Assembly: GCA_001179505.1 (NCBI GenBank)
Contig: CDMY01000537.1
Span: 1-55,921, forward strand
DNA: 55,921 nt
Source: Vitrella brassicaformis
Lineage: Eukaryota; Sar; Vitrellaceae
Direction: 5' to 3'
Shown: piece by piece, positions 23,901 through 33,140 of the stretch
How the letters are laid out: each line of letters opens with the position of its first letter
Numbering within the stretch: the first letter of the stretch is position 1
Program-made: the position numbers and the translations under genes
Notes under the pieces: model-generated
What the model was told of the DNA's origin: nothing
Seen by the model: only the letters and a program-made list of their open reading frames with translations
The model's database searches: none

Positions 23901-25617
23901 GCTTGACTTCGAAACGGACCTCCCAAGTGCCGTCGGGCAGTTATTTTCTCTCTCGGCAGATGACTGCACAGACCCACACACACACACACACACTCACGAT
24001 TGTGCGCCTCACAAGCCTGTGCACGCCATATGAGAGTTGGTTGGTACCTAGCGGCTGGTTGGGCTCCAGGGCGATGTTGTAGGTGGTCTGGAAATACTGG
24101 GCAATGGTCCACTCGCGGTCGGCTTTGTCTGTGAATGTGGTGCTCGGGCTCTGGCCAAAATCGATCTGGTCGACAGGGAGGACAGCAAAGCCGAATGAGG
24201 CTCAGGAATGCTCGCGGGCTGCTGTATCTCTGTTTCGTGGCATTAACCTCGTCAATGCGATAAAGCTTGCGATCACGATTGCCCGCCGGACCGCTCGCCT
24301 GTAGAATGAGTGGACATAGAAAAACGGCAGATGGACGCACCGACGATCTGCAGGCGGATCGGCTTACGTATGAGGTGATGATGCGTCGGCCCTGAAACTC
24401 CTCGTTGATCGCGGGCGCCAACCGGTCCATCGAGAGGTTCGAGTTGTTCTGTAGGGCCACGAACACACCAACACACCCAGCAATACACACGAAGTGTCGT
24501 CCCGTCGCTCCCCTTCCCACCTGTCTCTCTTTGAGGACGTCCAGCAGCGTCCGGTTGTGCAGAATGCGATGGGTGCAGTCCAGCTGCACACACGTGTCCA
24601 CACACGCATGCCGTCCTCTGTTCTGCCTACCCCCTGACCTGGCTAAAGTACCTGGATGTAGAGGGCCCCGCCCAGCTGGAGGGTAGAGGAGAAGAACCCA
24701 GGCAGCAACACATAGCCCCCGCCGACATTCAACACGCCCTCCCGCACATCCCGCGCAGCCGTGTCGGACACCATTTCGGTCATGAACGAGTGGCGGCCGA
24801 TCATCTGGAGCTGCACCATACACACAATACACACACGAGAACAGGGGAGGGTCAGAGTGCCAGTCGGTTGGGCCCTCGTGTGGGTGTGTATACGTGTGGG
24901 GTATGTGCTCACGTGCAGGGCGCCCATTGCGCGCTTCAAAGCTACGTTCAAGTATTGGGTCTCCTCCTGAGAGAGGCCTCGCGGATCGAAGTTGAGGGAC
25001 CGTTGGAATGCCAGCTGAATGACCTGGGGAGCTTCCTCCTGCGTGCAGAACACACCAATGCACCGAAATATGCCATACATCAGGTGTGCCTGTGATCAGC
25101 TTACATTGGCTCTTGGTAACTGAATGGTCACGTTTCTGTTCGTTGCCTCACGCACATAGACGTTCATGCCCTGGAACAGCAGCACGCTGCCGTCAGGGGC
25201 GCCCAAACGATTGAGAATCTACACAGTCCGCAGACAGAAAGACGCACGACAAATCGCGACCACTCCCATGCTGTTGCGTCCTTGCTTGCCCGCTCCCTCC
25301 CTCCCTCCCCGTCACCCCCCCTGCAGCCCACCTACCTCAGTAGCGTTCTGCTCGAGCATCCGTCGCTTCAGCCCCACCGAATCCACCTCAGGATCCCATA
25401 CGGCGCTGTACACCTGGATGCGGAAATCAGGCTCCAGGCTGACGCTGTACATGTTGGTTTCGGCGCCGATGGGCTGTTCACACACACAAACACAAAGGCA
25501 GAAGAGAAGATGCCCCTTGTCTGTTCGCGTGTGTGGATGTGTGGGATGTGTTGTGTGTTGCGCGTGCGTGTGTACCTGGCCCACAGTTCCGAAGCGAGGT
25601 CGCTGCACGAGAGCCAT
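20509..25617 (-). CDS. PIWI-clade Argonaute, catalytic acids replaced, interrupted by a gap
   Basis: About 20 exons run from ATG 25617 (MALVQRPRFGTVGQ) to RLSRQLWFL then TGA at 20509. The order is N-domain and linker; PAZ-like part (LDCTHRILHNRTLLDVLKER ... RIITS ... KLYRIDEV); the L2 phrase YFQTTYNIALEPNQPL; MID-like WIIVYENSTEKEA and VVALLPSGRGQQTQVYNAIK; then PIWI: LVAQINVKLGGAAWALNTKA, RPTMIVGVACKK, IVIYRSGVGEGQ, WIYIMVQKNINYRF, NPPPLTVFDEG, FFGCHQQVTSGTLTPTKYEV and AGPIRVPAPFKYAET. The pattern fits PIWI rather than AGO proteins. The usual Asp after the first beta strand is Ala (VGVACKK) and the Asp of YRDG is Ser (YRSG), so slicing is probably lost. An RG-rich insertion lies at about 21570-21680. 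One base seems missing near 21533-21560. A 300-N gap hides part of the C-terminus. Small-RNA-guided silencing is inferred from the family. Confidence 0.85.
20649..20948. other. Assembly gap of 300 N
   Basis: The gap is exactly 300 unknown bases, the size of a placeholder. It falls in the 3' part of the PIWI gene, between the exon ending KYAET and the last exon, so a short C-terminal part may be hidden. Confidence 0.95.
20949..20977. repeat. 29-base G homopolymer at the gap edge
   Basis: An uninterrupted run of G directly abuts the N gap. It is more likely a contig-end artefact or the cause of the assembly break than a functional element. Confidence 0.8.
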
Positions 25618-26329
25618 GGTGAGGGGAAATGTGTCGTGCTTTCTTCCCTCTCTGCCCCTCGGCCTTTATTCCTACTACAGGGTCAGATCCTCGTGATTTG
25701 CCCGGGGCAAAGCACGATCGCCTGAACGTGAAGCGGGGCGAAGAACTACAAATCAGGCAGGCGGCAAACGGCAGGCCCCTGCCTCCTTCTTTTCCCCTTC
25801 CCGGCGGTTTCAGGGAGCACCCTAGGTGGCCTGACGGCCAAGTCCCCTGTCGGTCTGTCCAACATGAAACAGGCACCCTAACATGCAACCCGGACACGAA
25901 ACACGCAGCACGCAGAGGGCAGATGCAGCAGAGAGGAGGATATGCAATGCGCTGCGAACGACGGCCACATACGAGCAGGCACACAGCGTCGCACACACGC
26001 CACCCCAGCAGCAGCGTGAAGGCGGCGTGCGTGCGTGCGTCAGGCACCATGACTCCATACGTAGATACCGCCCATCCCCAGGTGGCCAGCCAGTGCAGAT
26101 CGCCCAGTCACACACAAACACGCCCTTATAACAACCACGCACGGAGTGCTGGGGGTGCATGAGAGCGCACCGCCGCCCTCTCCAGGGTGGAGAGGGGCGG
26201 CAGGTGGCCGACCCGCAGACACCCCCAGTGCACGCCCATACACATATCACCGCCGGGATAAGTAGGAGCGCGGCAAGACACACACAGACCACGCCCACAT
26301 CCACACGCACACCCCTACACACGCGCACA

Positions 26330-26361
<32 letters not shown>

Positions 26362-26531
26362 GCAGGAATACCAATACCTCACCCGCATACCCACGCCGAT
26401 AGCCACTTTTCCCCTTCCCCTCGTGCGAGCTGCACCTTGAAGACGCCTCAGATCTCGGCCCTGGACTATCCCCCGTCTCGCAGGAAAGTCGGCGCTTCAG
26501 CGGAGCTCTCGAGCCCTTGGGGCGGTTCTCT
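25618..26531. promoter_or_regulatory. Divergent promoter region B with composite motif
   Basis: About 910 bp lie between the PIWI gene (minus) and the F-box-like gene (plus). The element GCGGTTT, CAG, then GGAGCACCCTAGG occupies 25804-25826, some 190 bp upstream of the PIWI start. TGCGAGCT occurs at 26424-26431, about 100 bp upstream of the other start. Between them are CA runs (for example 26333-26362) and no coding signal. Promoter role inferred. Confidence 0.5.
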
Positions 26532-28991
26532 ATGGTGAAAAACTCCGCTCGAGAGCCTCGTCAAGGCAATGACCCTCATGATGACCCTTCGCCCCTTCAT
26601 TTGTGGCGCTTGCCGCTCGAGCTGCTGTCATGGATCCTCAGCTACCTCCAGGTCAGATCCGTGCTGGCCCTCAAGTGCGCCAACAAACCGCTCAGGAGCC
26701 TTCTCAGCCTGAGGGATGCGTTCGGGGCTGGCGTGTGTCTGATCGACGAAAGCGCCGTGCTATCTGGAAGATGGGCCCACGAGTATCTGCGGAAGGTACT
26801 CAGCGGATCGCGCAAATTGCTCGACCAGTTGGCGCACACTGGCAGCGTCATTGCCGCCATGGACGGCGACGAGGTCGACCGGCTCCTCGATCCCTCCAAG
26901 AAGACAGCCGCGGCCGGCGGAGCGAAGCAGGATACTGTTGCTGCGCCGATAAGCTCGTGTCTGCAGGCGGCACGAGACATGGGGCATCTTTTTTTGACGA
27001 TGTCCGACCGCCGGCAGCGCAGACAAAAGAAGGCCAAGAACGGGAAAAGAGTGCGTGATGGTGTCAAGGATGATGATGCCGACGATGGCCTTGGAGATTT
27101 GGATGAGACGCCGACCTTCATGGTGGACAGACGATTCCCCCATCTCAGACGATTCCGGCTAGAGGGAGACATTTCGACCTGTGCGGCCATTGGTGAGCTG
27201 AAGTGGCAGCTTCCTGTGCTGGAGAATTTTGCTTTTCGAGAAGTCAGTCAACAGTCAGCAGAAGGCCGCGAGATGGCCTTGAACATACCGCTTATCGTGG
27301 GTTTCGAGGCTGTGAGGGGATTCACCGGCTACCTCTCCAAATGCCGCGGTTTACGTGAGTTCAGCTTGCACACCGACTCTCCTGACAGCTGCGTGCCACT
27401 GGCCTGGCAGCTGCTTGAAGACCTTCCATCGCTAAAGACTCTGCAGCATGTCTCGGTCAGCCATGACGACGTTCCTGAACGGGCACATCGTGACAGAGGC
27501 ACTATCACGTCCGTTACAGAGTGCTGCGCCAGCCTCCTGCCCAACCTGGAGAGCCTCAGGATCACTCACGTAGACTTTGACGTCTCATTCGCGATCGCCC
27601 TGACATCCTTAGTCAAGACAGCAGCCTTCTCGTCGTTCCACTGCGACGTGCTGAGCTTCTACACGCCTTCCCTCAAGTGCGTCCCACCAACAGCGGCAGC
27701 AGGGAGATCGAGCCGGCCAGCGACAGTCGAGGAGCTCTCGTGGAGGGCGCTTGCTATTGCTGCAGAGACATGCAGAGACATCGTCTTGGCAGTCCACCAT
27801 CACCCACCAGCAAGAGAGACGCAGACATCGCATCCATGTGGCGAGAGGGAGAGGGACCAGCCCTGTCGCATCACCTTCAAGCGCGCCCAACGGGTCTTCG
27901 TCAACTTTGACACTTGCCGTTTGGAGGGAATGGACATTACGCCTGGACTTCCTGTCGTGAGCATGGATCTCCCGTACGTCTCAGAGCTGGCACTTACAGG
28001 CAAGAGACACGAGCGTCTATACACCTCCTGTTGCTCCCTGGTTGGCGGACTGTATTGTGTTGTCATGCATGGTTTCAGGCAGCACTGACGCTGTCGACAT
28101 GACGACCAACGTCCAGGAGAGTCTACCGCGCCTGCGCGAGCTGCTGGGCCGCCTGCCGACCCTTAAGCGCTTCTTCGGCTATGACGTCCTGCAGCAATGT
28201 CCATCGAACTCCCTAGCCATGCCGCCGCTTATCCCTAATCCGCAATTCCAAGTGCAGCTTCTCCGTGCGATCCCGTCAGCGCTTAACTGGTGCATCCTGT
28301 CGGGCGGCCGCTGGTCGCTTAGAGATGTCTTTGCGCTTTTGCTGCAGTCGGCCTTGTGGTGTCCACCAATCAAGACGCTTGCCGTGCACGCCAGGCCGTT
28401 TTTGTGGTGGGACCCGGCCACACCGCGATTGGTCAACCGTCTCATGGACACGCCGCTGTTTGCGGGTGTGGAGCGGCTGCTTCTGCTCGACTTGCCTGAG
28501 TGCCCTAAAAGAGACCCCAACCCCCTCGCCTGCCTAACCGACAGACACCCACGAAGAAGAGACGAAGAGAGTGAGACGGCAGCTGAAGCGGGGGACCGCC
28601 AGCGACCAAGCGAGCCATCTTCATCCTCAACCTCGTCAGCTGCAGCAGCAGCTAGTGGTGGTGATGTTAGTGGTGGTGATAGTGCTGACTGGACGCCCCT
28701 CCGGCGCGAGGGGCGAAGGGAGACGCCTTTAGCTCACATCGTCCGGACTGTGGTTGAGAGGGGATTCGACGTGACGCAAACCGCCGAAGGCGAGTTGTCT
28801 TCGCTTGCCGAGGTTTTTACCTTTGCAGCGATCGATGACCGCTATTTGCCCCAGGGCTGGCACACAAAGTCGATTGCATTGCAGTTCGTCAAGCGCAATC
28901 AGAGGTGAGTCGAGCTTCATCGCAAGATGTACATTAATGAATCGGGTCTCTTGTTGGTCTGTTTGTCTTTATCGCATGCTGCAGTCAGTGA
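26532..28991 (+). CDS. F-box-like, leucine-rich-repeat-like protein
   Basis: The N-terminus contains an F-box-like helix pair, LWRLPLELLSWILSYLQVRS followed by VLALKCANKPLRSLL. The rest has leucine-rich repeat-like strands (FPHLRRFRLEGDISTCAAIG, LPNLESLRITHVDFD, LPRLRELLGRLPTLKRFFGY). F-box/LRR proteins usually select substrates for SCF ubiquitin ligases; that role is inferred. Exon 1 is unusually long (26532-27999). Intron 1 (28000-28078) begins GCAAGA and ends TTTCAG, a GC-AG intron, and removing it joins ELALTG to STDAVDMTT in frame. A second intron (28905-28984) leaves only a tiny last exon ending SQ then TGA. The C-terminal half has a Ser/Gly-rich low-complexity segment. The TTG at 26517 is a less likely start. 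Confidence 0.65.
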
Positions 28992-29058
28992 TGGGACCAG
29001 AGAGGCTCTCGTGAATGAATGACGGGATTGCCGGTGCTCATCTCACACATTTCTCGCA

Positions 29059-31017
29059 TCAGCCCTCCTCCCCCTCCTCAAGAAACGCCTGCAAGGCGTC
29101 GGCCTTTTCTAGGACATTCTGCTCCTCCTTCTCAAATTCCCCCTCCCCCCTGGGCCCACCCCCAGACCCCATCTCGTCCTCACTCAGTGCATCAGCAATC
29201 GGCGCGAGCTCCTCCCTCGTGCGCGCCTGCTGCACACGATGCAGCAGCTCCTCGAGAGTGTTGTCGACGCGCGAAGTGTGGAAGCATGGCGGCAGCTTGC
29301 ATGACGGCTCGCTGCTGGCGAGGCGGTGCAAGGCCATGAAGAAGTGGAAGAGCCAGTTGGTGACACAGCCCTTGACCCACATCAGCTGGAAGTCGACAAC
29401 AACCATTGCAGCCGCCGCGCAGCGCTCCTCAGGCAGCTCCAACTCATGTGTCTCGCGACTCCGCTTGGTGCCCCTGGTGGCCCTGGTCTTGCCAGCTGAT
29501 TCGTCTGCTGTCGGACGGAGCTTGGAAGGCGGCCTGACGCTGCGCTTCGGGCGCCCGTCGGTGGCACCGGGAGTCGGGAGGTCGTCAGCCATGTCATCTT
29601 GCACTGAGTCAGGCTGATCTTCCATGTTATCGGGGTCTTGTGGCGGTGAGACGAGTGTGTGCGGGACACCCATGCCTCGCTGGTTGACCATGAGGAGGAA
29701 CCCAATGGCCGTGTCCTGCATGCACGGGGGGAGGGCAGAGTACACGCAGTGATGCATGGACGTGCACGTGTGTGACTGGTGCGTGAGACATGTGATCATG
29801 AACCGATTAATACCCACCCATGACTGCATGAGTGCCTCGATGGTGGGCTGCCTTCCTTCCCAGCAGCGAAAGTAGCGAAACTTCCTCTCGGTCCCTCTGT
29901 AGTAGGCGACCTGTTGAAACAAAGACAGAGACACAGCGTCCATCTGTGCCCTTCTCTCCCCTGTTAGCTGTTAGCTCACCGCGAAAGACTGGTTGTGTTT
30001 GTTCCAATACACGCGGTTCACGCCGGTCTGGCTCGTCCGCTTCACGCCGTTGGCCACGTCCCTCTTCTTCGAGCCTATGCCGGGGAACAGGTGGTGGGGG
30101 AAAGGGTAGCTCTCTCGCATCTCTTTCGTCGACTCCAGGTCTTCCAGCTGTACGAGAAAGAGGAGGACATGTGCCTAAGAGAAGGAGAGAGGCCTCCTCA
30201 GCACTGAGTCACTGACCTGCCCATGCGCGAATTCCCCGCTGTCCTGACCGTCATCTTCGAACAGCAGATCAGTCGAGGGGAAGTGGCTGCGAGTGGAGGC
30301 GAACTGCCCGTTCGGACGACGGTTGCCCATCTGTTTGTCTCGCGGGATGCTGCCGCCCTCCTGCCCATCCTGATACTGCAGCAGGAAGGTACGAGCCGCC
30401 TCACGAGCATTGAGCCATCCGTAACGCTACAGCATAGAGACGAGCAGAGGGTGGAGCTCTGCTGTGTGTGAGACCGTTCTGCGGTTTCTCACTTTTGACG
30501 AGAAGGTCTTCATCCGTCGCTTGTTCGTCTCAGGCTCCCGATAGTTGACCCGCCACTCCTGCATGACACTCACAGCACAGACATGGGAGCCGTCCGTGTC
30601 GGTCTTGTCTCTCTCTGATTTGACCTTCTTGGCATGGTGGAAGTAGCATCCAGCCGGCAGGTCAGCCAGACCATTACACATCCCGCTCTCCCCGTCGTGG
30701 CCCTGCGATGTGCCGTCTCCCTCTGCAGCAATGCCGGCAGCCCCATTCGTCATGATCTTCGTCTCGAGATCATGGCTGAAGTCCGAAGGGGGCAGAGCGG
30801 CGTTTGTTGGGACGCCGGCAGCAGCAGCGCCGAGCCCATTGCAGAGCCTTTGTGTGTGATGAGTGGCATCACTCCAGCCCGGCTGAGCCCTCCTGCCCTC
30901 GCATGAGGACTGCTCTCCGTTGCCGTGCGGTGCGTTGTTGACGAACGTTGCAGATTCGGCGGTGGAGAAGCGCGAGATGTGTATGTTTTGTCTGTCGTTC
31001 TGGGGAGGGTTCATCAT
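29059..31017 (-). CDS. ApiAP2-like transcription factor with two AP2 domains
   Basis: The product starts MMNPPQNDRQNIHISRF. AP2 domain 1 spans two exons: AVSVMQEWRVNYREPETNKR, RMKTFSSK, intron, then RYGWLNAREAARTFLLQYQD. It shows the WRV strand, the basic turn, the KTFS strand and the YG...AREAA helix typical of ApiAP2 domains. Domain 2 follows: TGVNRVYWNKHNQSFAV, AYYRGTERKFRYFRCW, then PTIEALMQSWDTAIGFLL. A basic linker (TRATRGTKRSRETHELELPE) precedes a helical C-terminus (MVVVDFQLMWVKGCVTNWLF ... FHTSRVDNTLEELLHRVQQA) that resembles the ACDC domain often found at the end of ApiAP2 proteins, though less surely. It ends ALQAFLEEGEEG then TGA. Expected role: sequence-specific DNA binding in the nucleus. 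It shares promoter C with the 110-aa gene. Confidence 0.78.
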
Positions 31018-31130
31018 GAGGGCTCCACCCCCATCAACCCTGGAAGCAACAGCGGTTTCATGGAGCACCCTAGGCAGAAGGGTTTGCGAGCTAAGAAAAG
31101 CGGATCTCCTTACGAAGGAATAGGCAACCA
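31018..31130. promoter_or_regulatory. Divergent promoter C with composite motif
   Basis: This 113-bp region contains GCGGTTT, CAT, then GGAGCACCCTAGG at 31052-31074, followed by TTTGCGAGCTAAG at 31083-31095. Both boxes also occur in promoters A and D in the same order or close to it. The motif lies about 35 bp from the start of the minus-strand AP2 gene and 56 bp from the plus-strand gene. Confidence 0.6.
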
Positions 31131-31463
31131 ATGGAGCACCGCAAGTGGGTGGAGGTTCAGCAGAAGAGCAGGCTCCTTGAAAAATTCGTCTTGGTCCGTC
31201 CCTTCACGGTGTCGTACAAGGACAACACCAAGCTGTTCGACTTCACCGTGGCTGTGATCCAACACGCCAAGGCTCACGCAGCTCTCCCACACGTGGTCTT
31301 CGAGAGAAGCTACTGGACAATGCCGCCGGGGTTCAGGTATCTCGGCAGTGCGGAGCGCCTGTGGGTGGAGTCGCTGCAGCAGGGCATTATCCCCAACCCC
31401 CTCGTCAAGGACGTGTTTGGCAGGGAGGGGGGGACGCCTGAGCACCCCATCGTCGTCGAGTAG
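31131..31463 (+). CDS. 110-aa hypothetical protein, single exon
   Basis: The ORF runs from ATG (MEHRKWVEVQQKSRLLEKFV) to PEHPIVVE then TAG without an intron. It reads like a compact folded domain (VRPFTVSYKDNTKLFDFTVA, VVFERSYWTMPPGFRYLGSA, GIIPNPLVKDVFGREGG), with no signal peptide or membrane helix. The basic, helical N-terminus could suit an organelle protein, but I do not recognise the family. The strong promoter motif directly upstream supports it as a real gene. Confidence 0.6.
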   Translation: MEHRKWVEVQQKSRLLEKFVLVRPFTVSYKDNTKLFDFTVAVIQHAKAHAALPHVVFERSYWTMPPGFRYLGSAERLWVESLQQGIIPNPLVKDVFGREGGTPEHPIVVE

Positions 31464-32646
31464 ATAGATGAGCCAAGTGAGGGAAGAGAGAGCGCCACTC
31501 ACGGTGTTTGTTGCAGTTACTCATTGGTGGCTGCTGTCTGGCCTCTGTGTGTGTGCAGATGTGGTGTTGGATGCCACTCGGTGGATTGGCAGCTTCTTCT
31601 CAGAACCCGTCAGACCACACTTCTCGCCAGATAGTAACAGAGGGTAAGCAACCAAACCCTTCACTCACCGGAAAGGGCGTGCACCCAGCTATCGCTTCCT
31701 GCCTGTGTTTGCTGATCCAGAGCATCGCCAAGTGTGTCTGATCCTTCTCCGTATGGCATCAGTCATCGTTCCAAGAGGGGCGGCGGCGAGGGATGATGAT
31801 GATTCGTGCGCGTGGCTTCATGACGTCCTTCTTTATCGCGTCGTGTGATCGCACATGCCAATTAGTAAGTGACCTGCAGCATGGGTGTCCCTTTTTCATG
31901 ACGGTCGATTTGGAGTAGCGGCCGCTGCTCCGAGTGTTCCGCTGCGTTGATGGAATAAGATGTCTTTCACGTCTCTCTCTGCACTCTGAGCAGTTGGCAT
32001 TTAGAGGGCTTGGCTGGGTCACTGGTTCACTGCTGTTGTGAGCTGAGCTGAGTACACGGGATCCGGTTTCCTCTTGATGTCACTCTTATCCTTGTCGAGC
32101 TGTTGGTTCCACAGACACGTACACGCACACGCCTACGCCTGACCCGTCACATCACATAGAGCCTTGACGAATGGATCAACCACACCAACACAGCCCGATC
32201 TGATCCGATAAATGCAACGCAACACTTACGCCAGCAGCGAAAAACATCGACGGTCGACTCACGCACACACAACCACCCACCCACCCACACAGACCCACAG
32301 AAACCTCACACCACTACCCTGCCCTGCCCCTCTCCCTCTCTCAGCCATACCGAGATCCCTCTCTTAAAACAGACAAATACACGTCGAAGATGCAGGACAT
32401 AATGAATTGTGACGTTCTCCTGAAGTCGTGAGCACAGCCTATTACAGCTTATGCACAGGCAGTCGCCAGCACCGAAGCAGCAGACGACGAAGCACCGAAT
32501 CACCGAACCAGCCCCACCTCCCCCGGCCTGCTGTGTCGCATCCGACTCCCAGATTCTTCACGAGACGTCAGAAGCCAGGCTCTTCAAAGTCACCCACCAT
32601 TGTCATCGTCGCCACCTCGAGCAGGCCCCGGCGATAGGCATAGTGG
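31464..32646. other. Intergenic region
   Basis: About 1.2 kb with no convincing gene. Short open frames on both strands lack splice-consistent neighbours. It lies between the 3' end of the 110-aa gene and the 3' end of the small secreted-protein gene. Confidence 0.4.
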
Positions 32647-33084
32647 CTAAGTAGTTGGCATCCTCCCTCGGTTGCTGGCCCTTGGGTCAGGCTCGTCAAA
32701 ACCACCACCGTCGTCATCCACCGGCCCTGGAGCAGCCTGATCACAATCAGGATGGTCCGGCTGCTCATCACAGTTGACAGGTGGGGTTGTTGTTGTGGGC
32801 TCTGGCGTGGTGGGCTCTGGCTCGTCGAACTCGTCAAACCCAGGCCCCGCGTCGATAGGCCCGTCGTCGATATCGGTGTTGTCGACCTTTCTGGCAGTGG
32901 GGTCAGGGAAGAGAGCTGAACGGTAGCCGTCGTCTGATGCACCTTGCCAGTGTAGCTGCCCCAGGAACTCCTGCAGGCGCTGTACGATACCTGCCAGCTC
33001 GTGTTTGTCCGCCGGGGTCACTTGCTGCTCGCAGAGCACCCCATTGAAGACCAGCAAGAGAGGAATGACGAGGAAAGGAGTCAT
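32647..33084 (-). CDS. Small secreted acidic protein
   Basis: A single-exon 145-aa ORF starts MTPFLVIPLLLVFNGVLC, a clear signal peptide. A helical part (ADKHELAGIVQRLQEFLGQL) follows, then an Asp/Glu/Pro/Thr-rich tail with TTPEPTTTTPPV, two close cysteines (NCDEQPDHPDC) and PGPVDDDGGGFDEPDP. The last phrase closely resembles PGGPIDDPDDGGGFEELDP in the neighbouring divergent GMC oxidoreductase. Its start codon is 56 bp from that gene's start, so the pair probably shares a promoter. Likely extracellular or lumenal; function unknown. Confidence 0.65.
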   Translation of the reverse strand: MTPFLVIPLLLVFNGVLCEQQVTPADKHELAGIVQRLQEFLGQLHWQGASDDGYRSALFPDPTARKVDNTDIDDGPIDAGPGFDEFDEPEPTTPEPTTTTPPVNCDEQPDHPDCDQAAPGPVDDDGGGFDEPDPRASNRGRMPTT

Positions 33085-33140
33085 CTTCGGTCCGGGCGGT
33101 TCCGTTTACATACAGTACAAAGTACAAAAACCGTTGCAAG
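33085..33140. promoter_or_regulatory. 56-bp divergent promoter
   Basis: The space between start codons of the small secreted protein and the GMC oxidoreductase is only 56 bp. It contains the imperfect tandem AGTACAAAGTACAAA and GGGCGGTTCCG. It lacks the GGAGCACCCTAGG element seen at other divergent pairs. Such close spacing suggests co-expression. Confidence 0.45.

Noticed and set aside
23870-25063. 397-residue minus-strand ORF
   Set aside because: It reads through introns in the wrong frame of the PIWI gene; parts match true exons only where frames coincide.
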